Origin: UBA830 sp002295635
GTDB lineage: Bacteria; Pseudomonadota; Alphaproteobacteria; MPNO01; UBA830
Assembly (NCBI GenBank): GCA_002295635.1
Contig: DBHK01000020.1
Span: 9,785-73,784, forward strand
DNA: 64,000 nt
Reading direction: 5' to 3'
A model generated the notes under the pieces. It had not been told where the DNA came from, did not search any database, and saw nothing but the letters and a program-made list of their open reading frames with translations. The translations under genes were made by a program, and so were the position numbers. Shown piece after piece: positions 54,101 to 62,019 of this stretch (within the stretch, counting starts at the first letter, position 1; every line of letters begins with the position of its first letter).

Positions 54101-54608
54101 CGACGACCGGGGGTTTTCCTTCCAGCGCGGGTTATTGGTGCATCGTCTGCTACAGACCCTGCCCGATCTAGCAGAAGCCGATCGGGTGGAGGCAGCGCGA
54201 GCGTTTCTCTCGTGTCCGATTCACAATTTAGAATCCGGCCAGATCGATACCTTGATCGCTGAAACCTTTACGGTGCTAAACGATAACGCCTACGCGTCGA
54301 TTTTTGGGCCCGGATCTCGAGCTGAAGTTCCGGTTGCAGGTGTTATTGGGGGGATTACCATTTCCGGGCGAATAGACCGGTTGGTAGTTGATTCCATTGG
54401 GGTCAAAATCCTTGATTTTAAGACGAATCGTCTTCCCCCGACGCGAGCAGAGGATGTTCCAGTGTTATATCTGCAACAAATGTCTGCTTATCGCGCCTTA
54501 TTACGGGAAATATATAAAAATCAAATAGTTGAGTGTATTCTGGTGTGGACCGATGGACCCAGATTGATGCTCCTGGATACAGAACTACTTGATAGCTATG
54601 AACCTTGA
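51120..54608 (+). CDS. addA: Double-strand break repair helicase AddA
   Basis: UvrD-like helicase-nuclease subunit, 1162 residues from a GTG start that overlaps addB by eight bases. Walker A SASAGSGKTKVLADRVLRLL at about 37-56, Walker B HVLIDEAQDSN, motif III VVGDEKQSIFSFQGA, motif V IMTVHGAKGLQAPVVIL and motif VI LYVAMTRAEDRLYV are intact. The C-terminal nuclease has GRIDRLVVD and KILDFKTNR. The last 400 bases and a block near 52.75-53.0 kb are lower in G+C than the rest of the gene. Confidence 0.95.
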   Translation: MTDEAVQKIGGKPGGFVNTRAQAIASTPNASVWVSASAGSGKTKVLADRVLRLLLNGSPAGKILCLTFTRAAAAEMQNRIRRLLGNWAVMPESELDAAILDLSGETSTPATHAIARRLFAEVLDTPGGLKIQTIHAFCESLLGRFPVEAGLAPYFKVMDERTAEEALLVARDEILNTARSGANYALANALGIVTGWVHEDEFADLMATIASSRGRLHRLVLANKGIDGAIRATRAVLNVAAEETVDALLTSAATDAAIDQLGLRSAAGVLAAGGKQDKEKAGCMMPWLADETERRVAGFDAYAAVYLTAGGMIRTKLAGRGAVEVMPDIVDVMQREANRVFAVQKKRKAIQTAEATEAILAIATALIDRYENHKHRNAMLDYDDLILRARVLVERAAPWVLFKLDGGLDHVLIDEAQDSNADQWAVVRAIVDEFHAGTGAREVERTLFVVGDEKQSIFSFQGAAPDQFAAMSDYFEQRVTNAGQNWHRVPLDVSFRSTSAVLQAVDAVFADDAAREGVSATAIGHTAHRRGQAGLVELWPPVVPEARKEQSAWEIADLSESSMTPPFRLAHSIAWRISRWIEEGEILPSAGRPLRPGDIMVLVRRRTDFVDNLIGQLKSRGVDVAGLDRMVLTDQLAVQDLAALGAFALMPHDDLNLAAVLKGPLIGFDEAQLFEICHRRDGTVWASLRRMAQTDPACAAAYRTLGDVLARADLSPPYEFFAHILGPMTGRAHLLARLRGEANDPIDEFLALALAFEQTHTPSLQGFLRWLEEGDAQIKRDLDQGLRDEVRIMTVHGAKGLQAPVVILADTMQVPQPDGGLMWTHEDGCLDQDTEVLLWPPRSRVRERTAQRLAAEQRTRQDQEYRRQLYVAMTRAEDRLYVAGYGARRAAPETAWWNVISRGLEPVAQSFEFNSHPGGPDGDLDIAWHGDGLRLEMPQTTRPDRKVEEDTAAVEIPGLPGWIDAPAPEEPLPSRPLVPSRPSLPEPATLSPLGDDRGFSFQRGLLVHRLLQTLPDLAEADRVEAARAFLSCPIHNLESGQIDTLIAETFTVLNDNAYASIFGPGSRAEVPVAGVIGGITISGRIDRLVVDSIGVKILDFKTNRLPPTRAEDVPVLYLQQMSAYRALLREIYKNQIVECILVWTDGPRLMLLDTELLDSYEP

Positions 54609-54718
54609 CCAGTTCTCAGTGCGTCCTTAGATTCGAACAAACACTGAGCATTTGAGTTATGAAGGCTGGACCTCGCTTATGGTTCTGGGCCAGCTGCTGA
54701 GATAAAGGAAGTATCAAA

Positions 54719-55039
54719 ATGACAAGTAAACCAGTTTCAGACGACTCATTCGAAACCGATGTTCTCGGCGCCGAAGGCCCTGTTCTGGTCGATTTCTGGG
54801 CAGAATGGTGCGGACCGTGTAAGCAAATTGGCCCGTCTCTGGAAGAAATTTCAGTGGAAATGGGTGATGCGATCACCGTTGCGAAGGTTAATATTGATGA
54901 AAATCCTATGACGCCGTCGAAATATGGCGTACGCGGTATCCCAACCCTTATCATTTTTAAGGATGGTGAGGTTGCTGCGACCAAGGTCGGGGCCTTGCCC
55001 AAGAGTAAATTGGTTGAATGGATACAATCATCGGTATGA
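54719..55039 (+). CDS. trxA: Thioredoxin
   Basis: General thiol reductant, 106 residues, with the active site WCGPC at 30-34 within VDFWAEWCGPCKQIGP and the cis-proline in GVRGIPTLIIFKDGE. A Shine-Dalgarno AAAGGAAG precedes the ATG. It follows addA by 110 bases, as in many alphaproteobacteria. Confidence 0.96.
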   Translation: MTSKPVSDDSFETDVLGAEGPVLVDFWAEWCGPCKQIGPSLEEISVEMGDAITVAKVNIDENPMTPSKYGVRGIPTLIIFKDGEVAATKVGALPKSKLVEWIQSSV

Positions 55040-55058
55040 ATCTGGTGATGTAAAGTCA

Positions 55059-55086
55059 AAAACCCTTCTTATATGGCGGGTTTTGG
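55059..55086 (+). terminator. Candidate terminator after trxA
   Basis: AAAACCC (55059-55065) pairs with GGGTTTT (55078-55084) around a 12-base loop, starting 20 bases after the trxA stop. The 3' arm itself supplies the T run. Moderately convincing. Confidence 0.45.
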
Positions 55087-55136
55087 CACTTGCACATTGC
55101 TGGGCAACCAATTATATAAACCGGCCTTTATGAAAG

Positions 55137-55210
55137 CGGTCCGGCTTGGAAGGGCATGCCGGGACCGTTTAAACGACGTCCGTACCGCTACACATACCTA
55201 ACGTCGGTAC
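55137..55210 (+). promoter_or_regulatory. Structured leader upstream of rpmI-rplT
   Basis: Two stems precede the L35 gene: CGGTCC-GGC (55137-55145) with GCC-G-GGACCG (55158-55167), followed by TTTAAA; and GTACCG (55182-55187) with CGGTAC (55205-55210), which ends a few bases before the ribosome-binding site AGGAG. GACGT (55175-55179) and ACGTC (55201-55205) allow an alternative pairing. This could be an autoregulatory leader for L20 or an attenuator, but no known leader family was matched. Confidence 0.4.
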
Positions 55211-55227
55211 AAACATAGGAGACGTAA

Positions 55228-55428
55228 ATGCCCAAGCTGAAGTCAAAAAGCGGCGCGAAAAAGCGATTCCGCACAACGGCTACTGGAAAAGTCCGTTCCA
55301 ACTTTGCCAAAAAACGTCACAATCTTCGCAAGCGCTCTCAGAAAATGAAGCGCAACTCGCGCGGTACACAGATCCTCTCCGATGCAGACGCGAAAATCGT
55401 CAAATCCTATCTGCCCTATGCGAAATAA
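55228..55428 (+). CDS. rpmI: 50S ribosomal protein L35
   Basis: A 66-residue basic ribosomal protein beginning MPKLKSKSGAKKRFRTTATG, the canonical L35 start, and ending in VKSYLPYAK. It is preceded by AGGAG and followed by rplT after 12 bases. infC, often upstream, is not in this window. Confidence 0.97.
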   Translation: MPKLKSKSGAKKRFRTTATGKVRSNFAKKRHNLRKRSQKMKRNSRGTQILSDADAKIVKSYLPYAK

Positions 55429-55440
55429 AGGAAATCTGAC

Positions 55441-55806
55441 ATGGCGAGAGTAAAACGCGGCGTCACGACCCACGCCCGCCACAAGAAAGTCCTGAAAAAG
55501 GCGAAAGGTTATCGTGGGCGTAATTCCAAGGTGTTCAGAGTTGCGGTGGAAAAGGTTGAAAAAGCCGGCCAATACGCTTACCGCGATCGCCGGGTCAAGA
55601 AGCGCAACTTTCGCGCACTCTGGATCCAGCGTATTAACGCCGGAGCACGGCAGCATGGGCTCACTTATTCTCAGTTTATGCACGGTCTGAGTAAGGCTGG
55701 AATTGAGCTCGACCGAAAGGTGCTGGCTGATCTTGCTGCGCAGGAGCCGGAGGCTTTTAGTAGTGTCGTGAAACAGGCAAAGGCCGCTCTCGACGTCGCT
55801 GGTTAA
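55441..55806 (+). CDS. rplT: 50S ribosomal protein L20
   Basis: A 121-residue large-subunit assembly protein with the family N-terminus MARVKRGVTTHARHKKVLKK and the LWIQRINAGARQHGLTYSQF motif. In other bacteria L20 represses its own operon through the mRNA leader; the structured leader before rpmI could serve that role here. Confidence 0.97.
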   Translation: MARVKRGVTTHARHKKVLKKAKGYRGRNSKVFRVAVEKVEKAGQYAYRDRRVKKRNFRALWIQRINAGARQHGLTYSQFMHGLSKAGIELDRKVLADLAAQEPEAFSSVVKQAKAALDVAG

Positions 55807-55868
55807 CACCGGTTTTTCTCCAACGTAGTGCTCGAGGCGGCCGTTGAAAGACGGACGAAGGACTTCCT

Positions 55869-56942
55869 ATGGAAAATCTCGAACAGTTAAGGGACGAATT
55901 GCTATCGCAGGTGGAGGCGGTGGATCCAGAAGAACTTGAGGCGCTTAGAGTGTCGCTGCTTGGCAAGCGCGGTTCCATTACCGAGATGGTCAAGGGTATA
56001 GGCCGGCTTCCATTAGAAGACCGGCGCGACGTAGGTCAGCAGCTGAATGTTCTTAAGACGGTGATCGCTGATGCGATAGATTCGAAAAAGGAAGCACTTG
56101 ACGCTCAGACGCTGGATGCCGGCCTTGCCGCCGACCGAATTGATCTTTCTCTATCGCAGCGCCCAGAGGGGGTAGGCCGGATTCATCCAATCAGCCAGAC
56201 AATCGACGAGATGGTTGCGATATTTTGTGAAATGGGATTCACCGTAGCGGAAGGCCCCCATATTGAGAGTGATTTTAATAATTTCACGGCGCTAAATATC
56301 CCCCCGGAGCACCCTGCGCGTCAGGATCACGATACGTTCTATCTCCCGGCAAATGAAAAAGGTGAGCGGAAGGTGTTGCGGACGCATACCTCACCCGTGC
56401 AGATCCGCACTATGGTAAATGAAAAGCCACCGATCCGAATCGTAGTACCTGGCCGCACTTTCCGCGCTGATCACGATGCCACCCATTCGCCGATGTTCCA
56501 CCAGATCGAAGGTCTAGTCATCGACCAGACTACCCATATGGGCCACCTAAAAGGCTGCCTGATTGAGTTTTGCCGCGCATTTTTTGACATTGATAATCTG
56601 CCGGTAAGGTTTCGTCCTTCGTATTTCCCATTCACCGAGCCATCGGCAGAGGTAGATATTGGCTGCTCGCACGAAGACGGAGGACTGACCATTGGGGCCG
56701 GTGCAGATTGGTTGGAAATTCTGGGCTGCGGCATGGTCAATCCTCACGTTCTAGAAAACTGCGGAATTGACTCCGAGAAATATCAGGGTTTCGCCTTTGG
56801 CCTCGGCATCGAACGTGCGGCAATGTTAAAGTATGGCATCCCCGACCTACGCACATTCTATGAATCAGATATCCGATGGTTGAAGCATTATGGCTTCGTC
56901 CCGCTCGATGTACCAAATGTTGCGGAAGGGCTGTTTCGATGA
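55869..56942 (+). CDS. pheS: Phenylalanine-tRNA ligase alpha subunit
   Basis: Catalytic subunit of the heterotetrameric class II PheRS, 357 residues. N-terminal coiled coil (MENLEQLRDELLSQVEAVDP), motif 2 (RIVVPGRTFRADHDATHSPM) and motif 3 (FAFGLGIERAAMLKYGIPDL) are visible. Overlaps pheT by four bases (ATGA). Confidence 0.97.
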   Translation: MENLEQLRDELLSQVEAVDPEELEALRVSLLGKRGSITEMVKGIGRLPLEDRRDVGQQLNVLKTVIADAIDSKKEALDAQTLDAGLAADRIDLSLSQRPEGVGRIHPISQTIDEMVAIFCEMGFTVAEGPHIESDFNNFTALNIPPEHPARQDHDTFYLPANEKGERKVLRTHTSPVQIRTMVNEKPPIRIVVPGRTFRADHDATHSPMFHQIEGLVIDQTTHMGHLKGCLIEFCRAFFDIDNLPVRFRPSYFPFTEPSAEVDIGCSHEDGGLTIGAGADWLEILGCGMVNPHVLENCGIDSEKYQGFAFGLGIERAAMLKYGIPDLRTFYESDIRWLKHYGFVPLDVPNVAEGLFR

Positions 56943-59359
56943 AATTCACGTTCGACTGGCTAAAAGAGCATTTGCATACCGAGCGACCGCTGAGCGACAT
57001 CGTCGAAAAACTATCCATGATAGGGCTTGAGGTCGAGGGGGTGGAAGACCGCGCCCAGTCGTTAGCTTCCTTCCGCGTTGCCCTTGTAGTCTCCGCAAAA
57101 AAACATCCCGATGCCGACCGGCTGCAGGTTTGCATGGTCGATTGCGGAGACGGTGATCCGATACAGGTTGTCTGCGGCGCGCCCAATGCGCGAGCCGGCA
57201 TGAAAGGCGTGTTCGCAGCGCCCGGCTCCTACATTCCCGGAATTAATGTCACGCTCAAGAAAAGTAAGATTCGTGGTGAGGAATCCAATGGCATGCTTCT
57301 GTCTGAGCGGGAAATGGGTCTTTCAGACGATCATGAAGGCATAGTGGAATTACCTGAAGATACTGAGATTGGCATTGCAGCGGTCGATGTGCTGGGGCTT
57401 AGCGATCCCGTCATTGAAATCGGGCTGACGCCCAACCGACAGGACTGCGCTGGTGTCCGGGGTATTGCTCGCGACCTCGCCGCAGCTGGTTTGGGCACTA
57501 TGAAGCCTTTGGATGCGCCGCAAACCCAAGGCGACTTCGCCTCTCCGATCCAGTGGCAACGCGATTTTCCTAATGACGCCCAAGGTGCGTGCCCGTTGGT
57601 GGTAGGGCGCTACTTCCGGGGTGTAGAAAACGGACCCAGCCCGCAATGGTTGCAGGACCGCTTGTGCGCTATTGGTCTACGTCCCATTTCGGCACTAGTA
57701 GATATTACCAACTATGTCACGTTCGATTTGGCGAGGCCGCTACATGTATTTGACGCTGCCAACGTTAAGGGCGATATCACCATGCGTCTCGCCAAGGATG
57801 GTGAGAAGGTTCTGGCGTTGGACGGCGGGGAGTATGAGCTCGAGTCTGACATGACTGTCATCGCCGATGACAACGGCGTCGAGGCGATCGGCGGCATTAT
57901 GGGAGGAGAAGCATCCGCCGTTACCGAAAATACGACCGATGTGTTTCTCGAGGTTGCGCTGTTTGATCCCGTACGCACCGCAACTTCGGGTCGAAAGCTT
58001 GGCATCATGTCGGACGCGCGCTATCGTTTCGAACGCGGTGTCGATCCGGAGAGCGCCTTCTGGGGCACCCATGTGGCGACTAAGATGATTCTCGATTTAT
58101 GCGGCGGTGAGGCTTCAGAGCTGACATTTGCCGGCGAGATGCCGAACTGGCGGCGCGAATTACGGTTACGCATATCCCGCGTCGCGTCGCTGGGTGGGCT
58201 TGATGTCCCCGGCGACGAACAGGTCCGTATTCTGGCCGATCTTGGCTTTGATCCTGTGGACGAAGGTGACAACATTTGCACAGTAATACCTTCGTGGCGG
58301 CAGGATATAAATGGCGAAGCGGACTTGGCCGAAGAGATCTTGCGGATCAGGGGGTATGATGACATTCCTGCGGTGCCGCTATCGCGCGAGGCCGTCGTTG
58401 CCATGCCGGCGTGGTCAGCCAGTCAGCGGCGCGAATCTGCCGCTCGCAGGATATTAGCGTCGCGCGGCATGACCGAGGCGGTGACTTTCTCCTTTATGAA
58501 GCGGAAAACTGCGGAAATTTTCGGTTTTGATAACGAGGCGCTGGCAGTCGACAATCCAATCTCCGCTGATCTTGATACCATGCGCCCATCGATTCTGCCC
58601 AACCTCTTGGAGGCCGCACAGCGTAATGCCGATCGTGGTTATCCAGATGTAGCACTATTCGAGGTAGGGCCCATATATTCCAGCGATGAAGAAGACGGAC
58701 AGGCGAACGTTGCAACCGCTATCCGTATCGGGAAGCAACATTCTCGGCATTGGTGCACACCCCAACGCGACGTCGATGCCTGGGATGCAAAGGCGGATGC
58801 CTATGCTGCACTAGAAGCAGTTGGGGCACCGATTGAAAACCTGCAGGTTACAATGGATCCGCCACAGTGGTTTCACCCGGGTAGGGCTGGCGTGTTTCGC
58901 TTAGGTCCAAATGCTCTAGCATCCTTCGGTGATATTCACCCAGCAACCCTTCGAGAGATGAATATCGACGGACCGGCGGTCGGTATGGTCGTTAACTTGC
59001 ACTTGGTGCCGTTGGCACGGAAGAATAAGGCAAAATCCGGCAGCGGGGCTGCTCGCCCGCTATTACATTTATCCCCATTTCAGGCTGTGCACCGCGACTT
59101 TGCCTTCGTAGTCGATAATGTTGTGAGTGCTGGAGAGATTCTCCGCGCTGCTCGATCAGCCGACAAGAATCTGGTTGTTGACGCGTCGGTCTTCGATGTT
59201 TACGAGGGTGACAATGTCGGCGAAGATAAAAAATCGGTGGCGATTTCTGTTACTCTCCAGCCGACCGAAGCCACGCTCACTGACGAGAAGATTGAGGCGG
59301 TAGTGAAAAAAATAACGACCGAAGTTAAACAGCGGACGGGTGGGGTGTTGCGGGGTTAG
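56939..59359 (+). CDS. pheT: Phenylalanine-tRNA ligase beta subunit
   Basis: Editing and structural subunit of PheRS, 806 residues. Begins MKFTFDWLKEHLHTERPLSD, has the N-terminal tRNA-binding EMAP-type domain (KKHPDADRLQVCMVDCGDGD), B3/B4 editing region (DITNYVTFDLARPLHVFDA), B5 and the C-terminal anticodon-binding FDX-ACB domain (PFQAVHRDFAFVVDN onward). The overlapping ATG 56939 is the natural coupled start. Confidence 0.97.
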   Translation: MKFTFDWLKEHLHTERPLSDIVEKLSMIGLEVEGVEDRAQSLASFRVALVVSAKKHPDADRLQVCMVDCGDGDPIQVVCGAPNARAGMKGVFAAPGSYIPGINVTLKKSKIRGEESNGMLLSEREMGLSDDHEGIVELPEDTEIGIAAVDVLGLSDPVIEIGLTPNRQDCAGVRGIARDLAAAGLGTMKPLDAPQTQGDFASPIQWQRDFPNDAQGACPLVVGRYFRGVENGPSPQWLQDRLCAIGLRPISALVDITNYVTFDLARPLHVFDAANVKGDITMRLAKDGEKVLALDGGEYELESDMTVIADDNGVEAIGGIMGGEASAVTENTTDVFLEVALFDPVRTATSGRKLGIMSDARYRFERGVDPESAFWGTHVATKMILDLCGGEASELTFAGEMPNWRRELRLRISRVASLGGLDVPGDEQVRILADLGFDPVDEGDNICTVIPSWRQDINGEADLAEEILRIRGYDDIPAVPLSREAVVAMPAWSASQRRESAARRILASRGMTEAVTFSFMKRKTAEIFGFDNEALAVDNPISADLDTMRPSILPNLLEAAQRNADRGYPDVALFEVGPIYSSDEEDGQANVATAIRIGKQHSRHWCTPQRDVDAWDAKADAYAALEAVGAPIENLQVTMDPPQWFHPGRAGVFRLGPNALASFGDIHPATLREMNIDGPAVGMVVNLHLVPLARKNKAKSGSGAARPLLHLSPFQAVHRDFAFVVDNVVSAGEILRAARSADKNLVVDASVFDVYEGDNVGEDKKSVAISVTLQPTEATLTDEKIEAVVKKITTEVKQRTGGVLRG

Positions 59360-59479
59360 TCTCCGTTGTCGTTACGCTATATTAAATCATCACAACATCT
59401 CTAATAGTCGGCTCTTTGTGTTGTTTAGACTTGCTCTCTGCTTGCCCCTGCGCTCAGGCAACCCTATGTTCCGCGCGCA

Positions 59480-61282
59480 ATGACAAGTTTATCGCATATC
59501 CGAAATTTCGCGATCATCGCACATATCGATCATGGTAAGTCCACGCTGGCCGACCGACTTATCCAAGAATGCGGTGGGGTTGAGAAGCGCGAGCTCAAAG
59601 AACAGATGCTCGATACTATGGATATCGAGCGTGAGCGCGGTATTACTATAAAGGCGCAGACCGTACGTCTCATGTATAGAGCGTTAGACGGGGAGAACTA
59701 TCAGCTCAACCTGATGGACACACCCGGCCATGTCGATTTCAGTTACGAGGTCTCACGTTCGTTGGCTGCTTGCGAAGGTTCTCTACTGATTGTCGATTCG
59801 TCCCAGGGCGTTGAGGCGCAGACACTGGCGAATTCTTACCTCGCCATCGATGCTGATCACGAAATAATTCCCGTGTTGAACAAGATAGATCTGCCGGCTG
59901 CCGAGCCAGACCGTGTGCGGCAGGAGATAGAAGACGTGGTCGGTCTCGCTGGTGAGGACGCTATTGCTGTTTCCGCTAAGACTGGCGAAGGAATTTCAGA
60001 GGTACTGGAAGCGCTGGTAGAACGTTTGCCGCCCCCTGCCGGCGAACGTAACTCACCGCTTACGGCCATGCTGGTGGATTCTTGGTACGATTCGTATCTT
60101 GGAGTAATTGTGTTGGTGCGCGTGCGCAATGGGGTACTAAAAAAAGGGATGAAGATCCGGATGATGGGTACCGGAGCGACGCACCAAGTTGACGTGTGTG
60201 GCGTGTTCACGCCCAAGCGTAAAGATGTCACCGAACTTGGCCCAGGAGAGGTAGGTTTCATAACCGCTTCTATCAAAACCGTGGCAGATGCGCAGGTCGG
60301 AGATACCCTTACGGAAGAGAAGAAACAAGCTAGTGAACCGCTGCCTGGCTTCAAGCCCAGTGTGCCAGTAGTGTTTTGTGGCTTGTTCCCTATTGATGCG
60401 GCGGATTACGAAGATCTGCGTGACAGCCTTGCAAAGCTGCGGCTCAATGACGGCAGCTTTTACTTCGAACCGGAAACCTCTGCAGCACTAGGATTCGGGT
60501 TCCGCTGCGGCTTTCTTGGGCTGCTTCATCTAGAGATCGTGCAGGAACGGCTCAGCCGTGAATTCGATCTCGACCTTATCACGACAGCACCATCTGTGAT
60601 CTACCGTATACACATGGCGGATGGCACAATTCTGGAACTACACAACCCTGCTGACATGCCGGACGTAGTGAAGATCGATCGCATTGAGGAGCCGTGGATC
60701 CAGGCGACTATCTTGGTACCCGACGAGCATCTCGGCGCGATACTAAAACTGTGCGAGGACCGTCGTGGTATCCAACAAGAGCTGACCTATGCGGGTGGGC
60801 GTGCCATGCTTGTCTATAAACTTCCGTTAAATGAGGTGGTATTTGATTTCTACGACCGGTTGAAATCCGTTAGCCGGGGCTACGCCAGTTTCGATTATCA
60901 CGTTACCGGCTACGAAGAGGGCGATCTCGTGAAACTTGGCATTCTGGTTAATGCAGAGCCGGTTGATGCTTTGTCCATGATCGTACATCGCAGCCAGGCT
61001 GAATTCCGCGGCCGTGCTATTTGTTCTAGGCTAAAGGACCTAATCCCACGACAACTGTTCAAGATTCCTTTGCAGGCGGCGATCGGTGGCAAGATTATTG
61101 CCCGCGAGACAATCTCGGCAATGCGTAAGGACGTGACAGCCAAGTGCTATGGCGGTGACGTCAGCCGCAAGCGCAAGCTTTTGGAAAAGCAAAAAGAAGG
61201 CAAAAAGAGAATGCGCCAGTTTGGTGCAGTGGAAATCCCGCAATCAGCATTTATCGAAGCACTTCGAATAGGAGACGAGTAG
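59480..61282 (+). CDS. lepA: Elongation factor 4 (LepA)
   Basis: Ribosome-associated GTPase, 600 residues. G1 AHIDHGKSTLADRLI, G3 DTPGHVDFSYEV, G4 NKIDLPAAEPD; the LepA-specific C-terminal domain is complete (KRKLLEKQKEGKKRMRQFG near the end). The upstream gap of 120 bases after pheT probably contains its promoter. Confidence 0.97.
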   Translation: MTSLSHIRNFAIIAHIDHGKSTLADRLIQECGGVEKRELKEQMLDTMDIERERGITIKAQTVRLMYRALDGENYQLNLMDTPGHVDFSYEVSRSLAACEGSLLIVDSSQGVEAQTLANSYLAIDADHEIIPVLNKIDLPAAEPDRVRQEIEDVVGLAGEDAIAVSAKTGEGISEVLEALVERLPPPAGERNSPLTAMLVDSWYDSYLGVIVLVRVRNGVLKKGMKIRMMGTGATHQVDVCGVFTPKRKDVTELGPGEVGFITASIKTVADAQVGDTLTEEKKQASEPLPGFKPSVPVVFCGLFPIDAADYEDLRDSLAKLRLNDGSFYFEPETSAALGFGFRCGFLGLLHLEIVQERLSREFDLDLITTAPSVIYRIHMADGTILELHNPADMPDVVKIDRIEEPWIQATILVPDEHLGAILKLCEDRRGIQQELTYAGGRAMLVYKLPLNEVVFDFYDRLKSVSRGYASFDYHVTGYEEGDLVKLGILVNAEPVDALSMIVHRSQAEFRGRAICSRLKDLIPRQLFKIPLQAAIGGKIIARETISAMRKDVTAKCYGGDVSRKRKLLEKQKEGKKRMRQFGAVEIPQSAFIEALRIGDE

Positions 61283-61308
61283 ACGAGTTAATCTGCCTCC
61301 GGCTTGCC

Positions 61309-61626
61309 CTATCGCCTCAACCTCCGGGGGCGATTGCGAAACAGCCATAACAGGCCCATCCCGGGAATGCCCAACACAAGACCGGCAGGGGAACTTAAGA
61401 TGTTCTGGATGGCGCTCTCCCACAGCCATACGGAAACATAACGCTGTATAAAAGCTTGCGTAACGTTCAAAGATCCGGTCCCTAAAATCTGGTCGAGGCG
61501 GAACCACAATTCACCAAGTACTACTATGCTGCTCCCTTCGTCCGTTGGGGCGAAAAGAAATTGGTAGCCGGCTAAAATCAGAGCTAGAACTATAAATATC
61601 CAGCCGATTATGCGTCCTATTTTCAT
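61309..61626 (-). CDS. Small hypothetical membrane protein with two helices
   Basis: A 105-residue protein with a helix at about 7-24 (IIGWIFIVLALILAGYQFLF), a polar middle region, a second helix at about 80-97 (SPAGLVLGIPGMGLLWLF) and an arginine-rich end (RNRPRRLRR). It looks like a real gene from its composition and topology and faces lepA convergently. I recognise the general type from alphaproteobacteria but no function is known. Confidence 0.6.
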   Translation of the reverse strand: MKIGRIIGWIFIVLALILAGYQFLFAPTDEGSSIVVLGELWFRLDQILGTGSLNVTQAFIQRYVSVWLWESAIQNILSSPAGLVLGIPGMGLLWLFRNRPRRLRR

Positions 61627-61791
61627 TTATTGCGGTCTTTTTTCCAAGTGTCTCTAATAATCGTAACACAGACAAAACGCAGTCAAAATTCGACGTATTA
61701 TCACAGTGACGGTATACGCAGGACACTTCTATTTGGTCCCACTAATTCGGCGTTGCATCACGCTAGCTCCTTGGGCATTATCCGCCGCCGC

Positions 61792-61882
61792 GGACGGGTG
61801 GCCGAGTGGCTGAAGGCGCACGCTTGGAAAGCGTGTATGCGGTAACACCGTATCGTGGGTTCGAATCCCACCCCGTCCGCCA
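61792..61882 (+). tRNA. tRNA-Ser (anticodon GGA)
   Basis: Acceptor stem GGACGGG pairs with CCCGTCC, discriminator G and encoded CCA at 61880-61882. Anticodon stem CACGC/GCGTG holds the loop TTGGAAA with anticodon GGA at 61826-61828, reading UCC/UCU. A long variable arm (about TATGCGGTAACACCGTA) is typical of serine tRNAs, and the T arm GGGTTCGAATCCC is intact. The 3' end probably serves as the integration site for the element that follows. Confidence 0.97.
61857..61882 (+). other. Probable attachment site (attL) in the 3' end of tRNA-Ser
   Basis: The T arm and acceptor 3' end of the tRNA lie 137 bases before an integrase of the P4 type, a class that usually recombines in tRNA 3' ends. A second copy of this segment would be expected at the far end of the element, outside the window. 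Confidence 0.6.
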
Positions 61883-61930
61883 TTTTACTGTCTAGGGCTG
61901 TCCAATAACATATATTAAGATATTGATTAT

Positions 61931-61950
61931 ATGGGATAATATGGGATAAA
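61931..61950 (+). repeat. Tandem 10-base repeats between attL and integrase
   Basis: ATGGGATAAT is followed immediately by ATGGGATAAA. Short direct repeats in this position can be arm-type integrase binding sites; this role is inferred from position alone. Confidence 0.4.
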
Positions 61951-62019
61951 CAGCTAATCCCGTCCATTGACGTCCAACCCGATCCAGCATAAAATGTGGT
62001 ATGTTTTGTGGGATGGGAA

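Noticed and set aside
54615..54648. Inverted repeat CTCAGTG/CACTGAG after addA
   Set aside because: Seven-base stem with a 20-base loop and no T tract; too weak to call a terminator.
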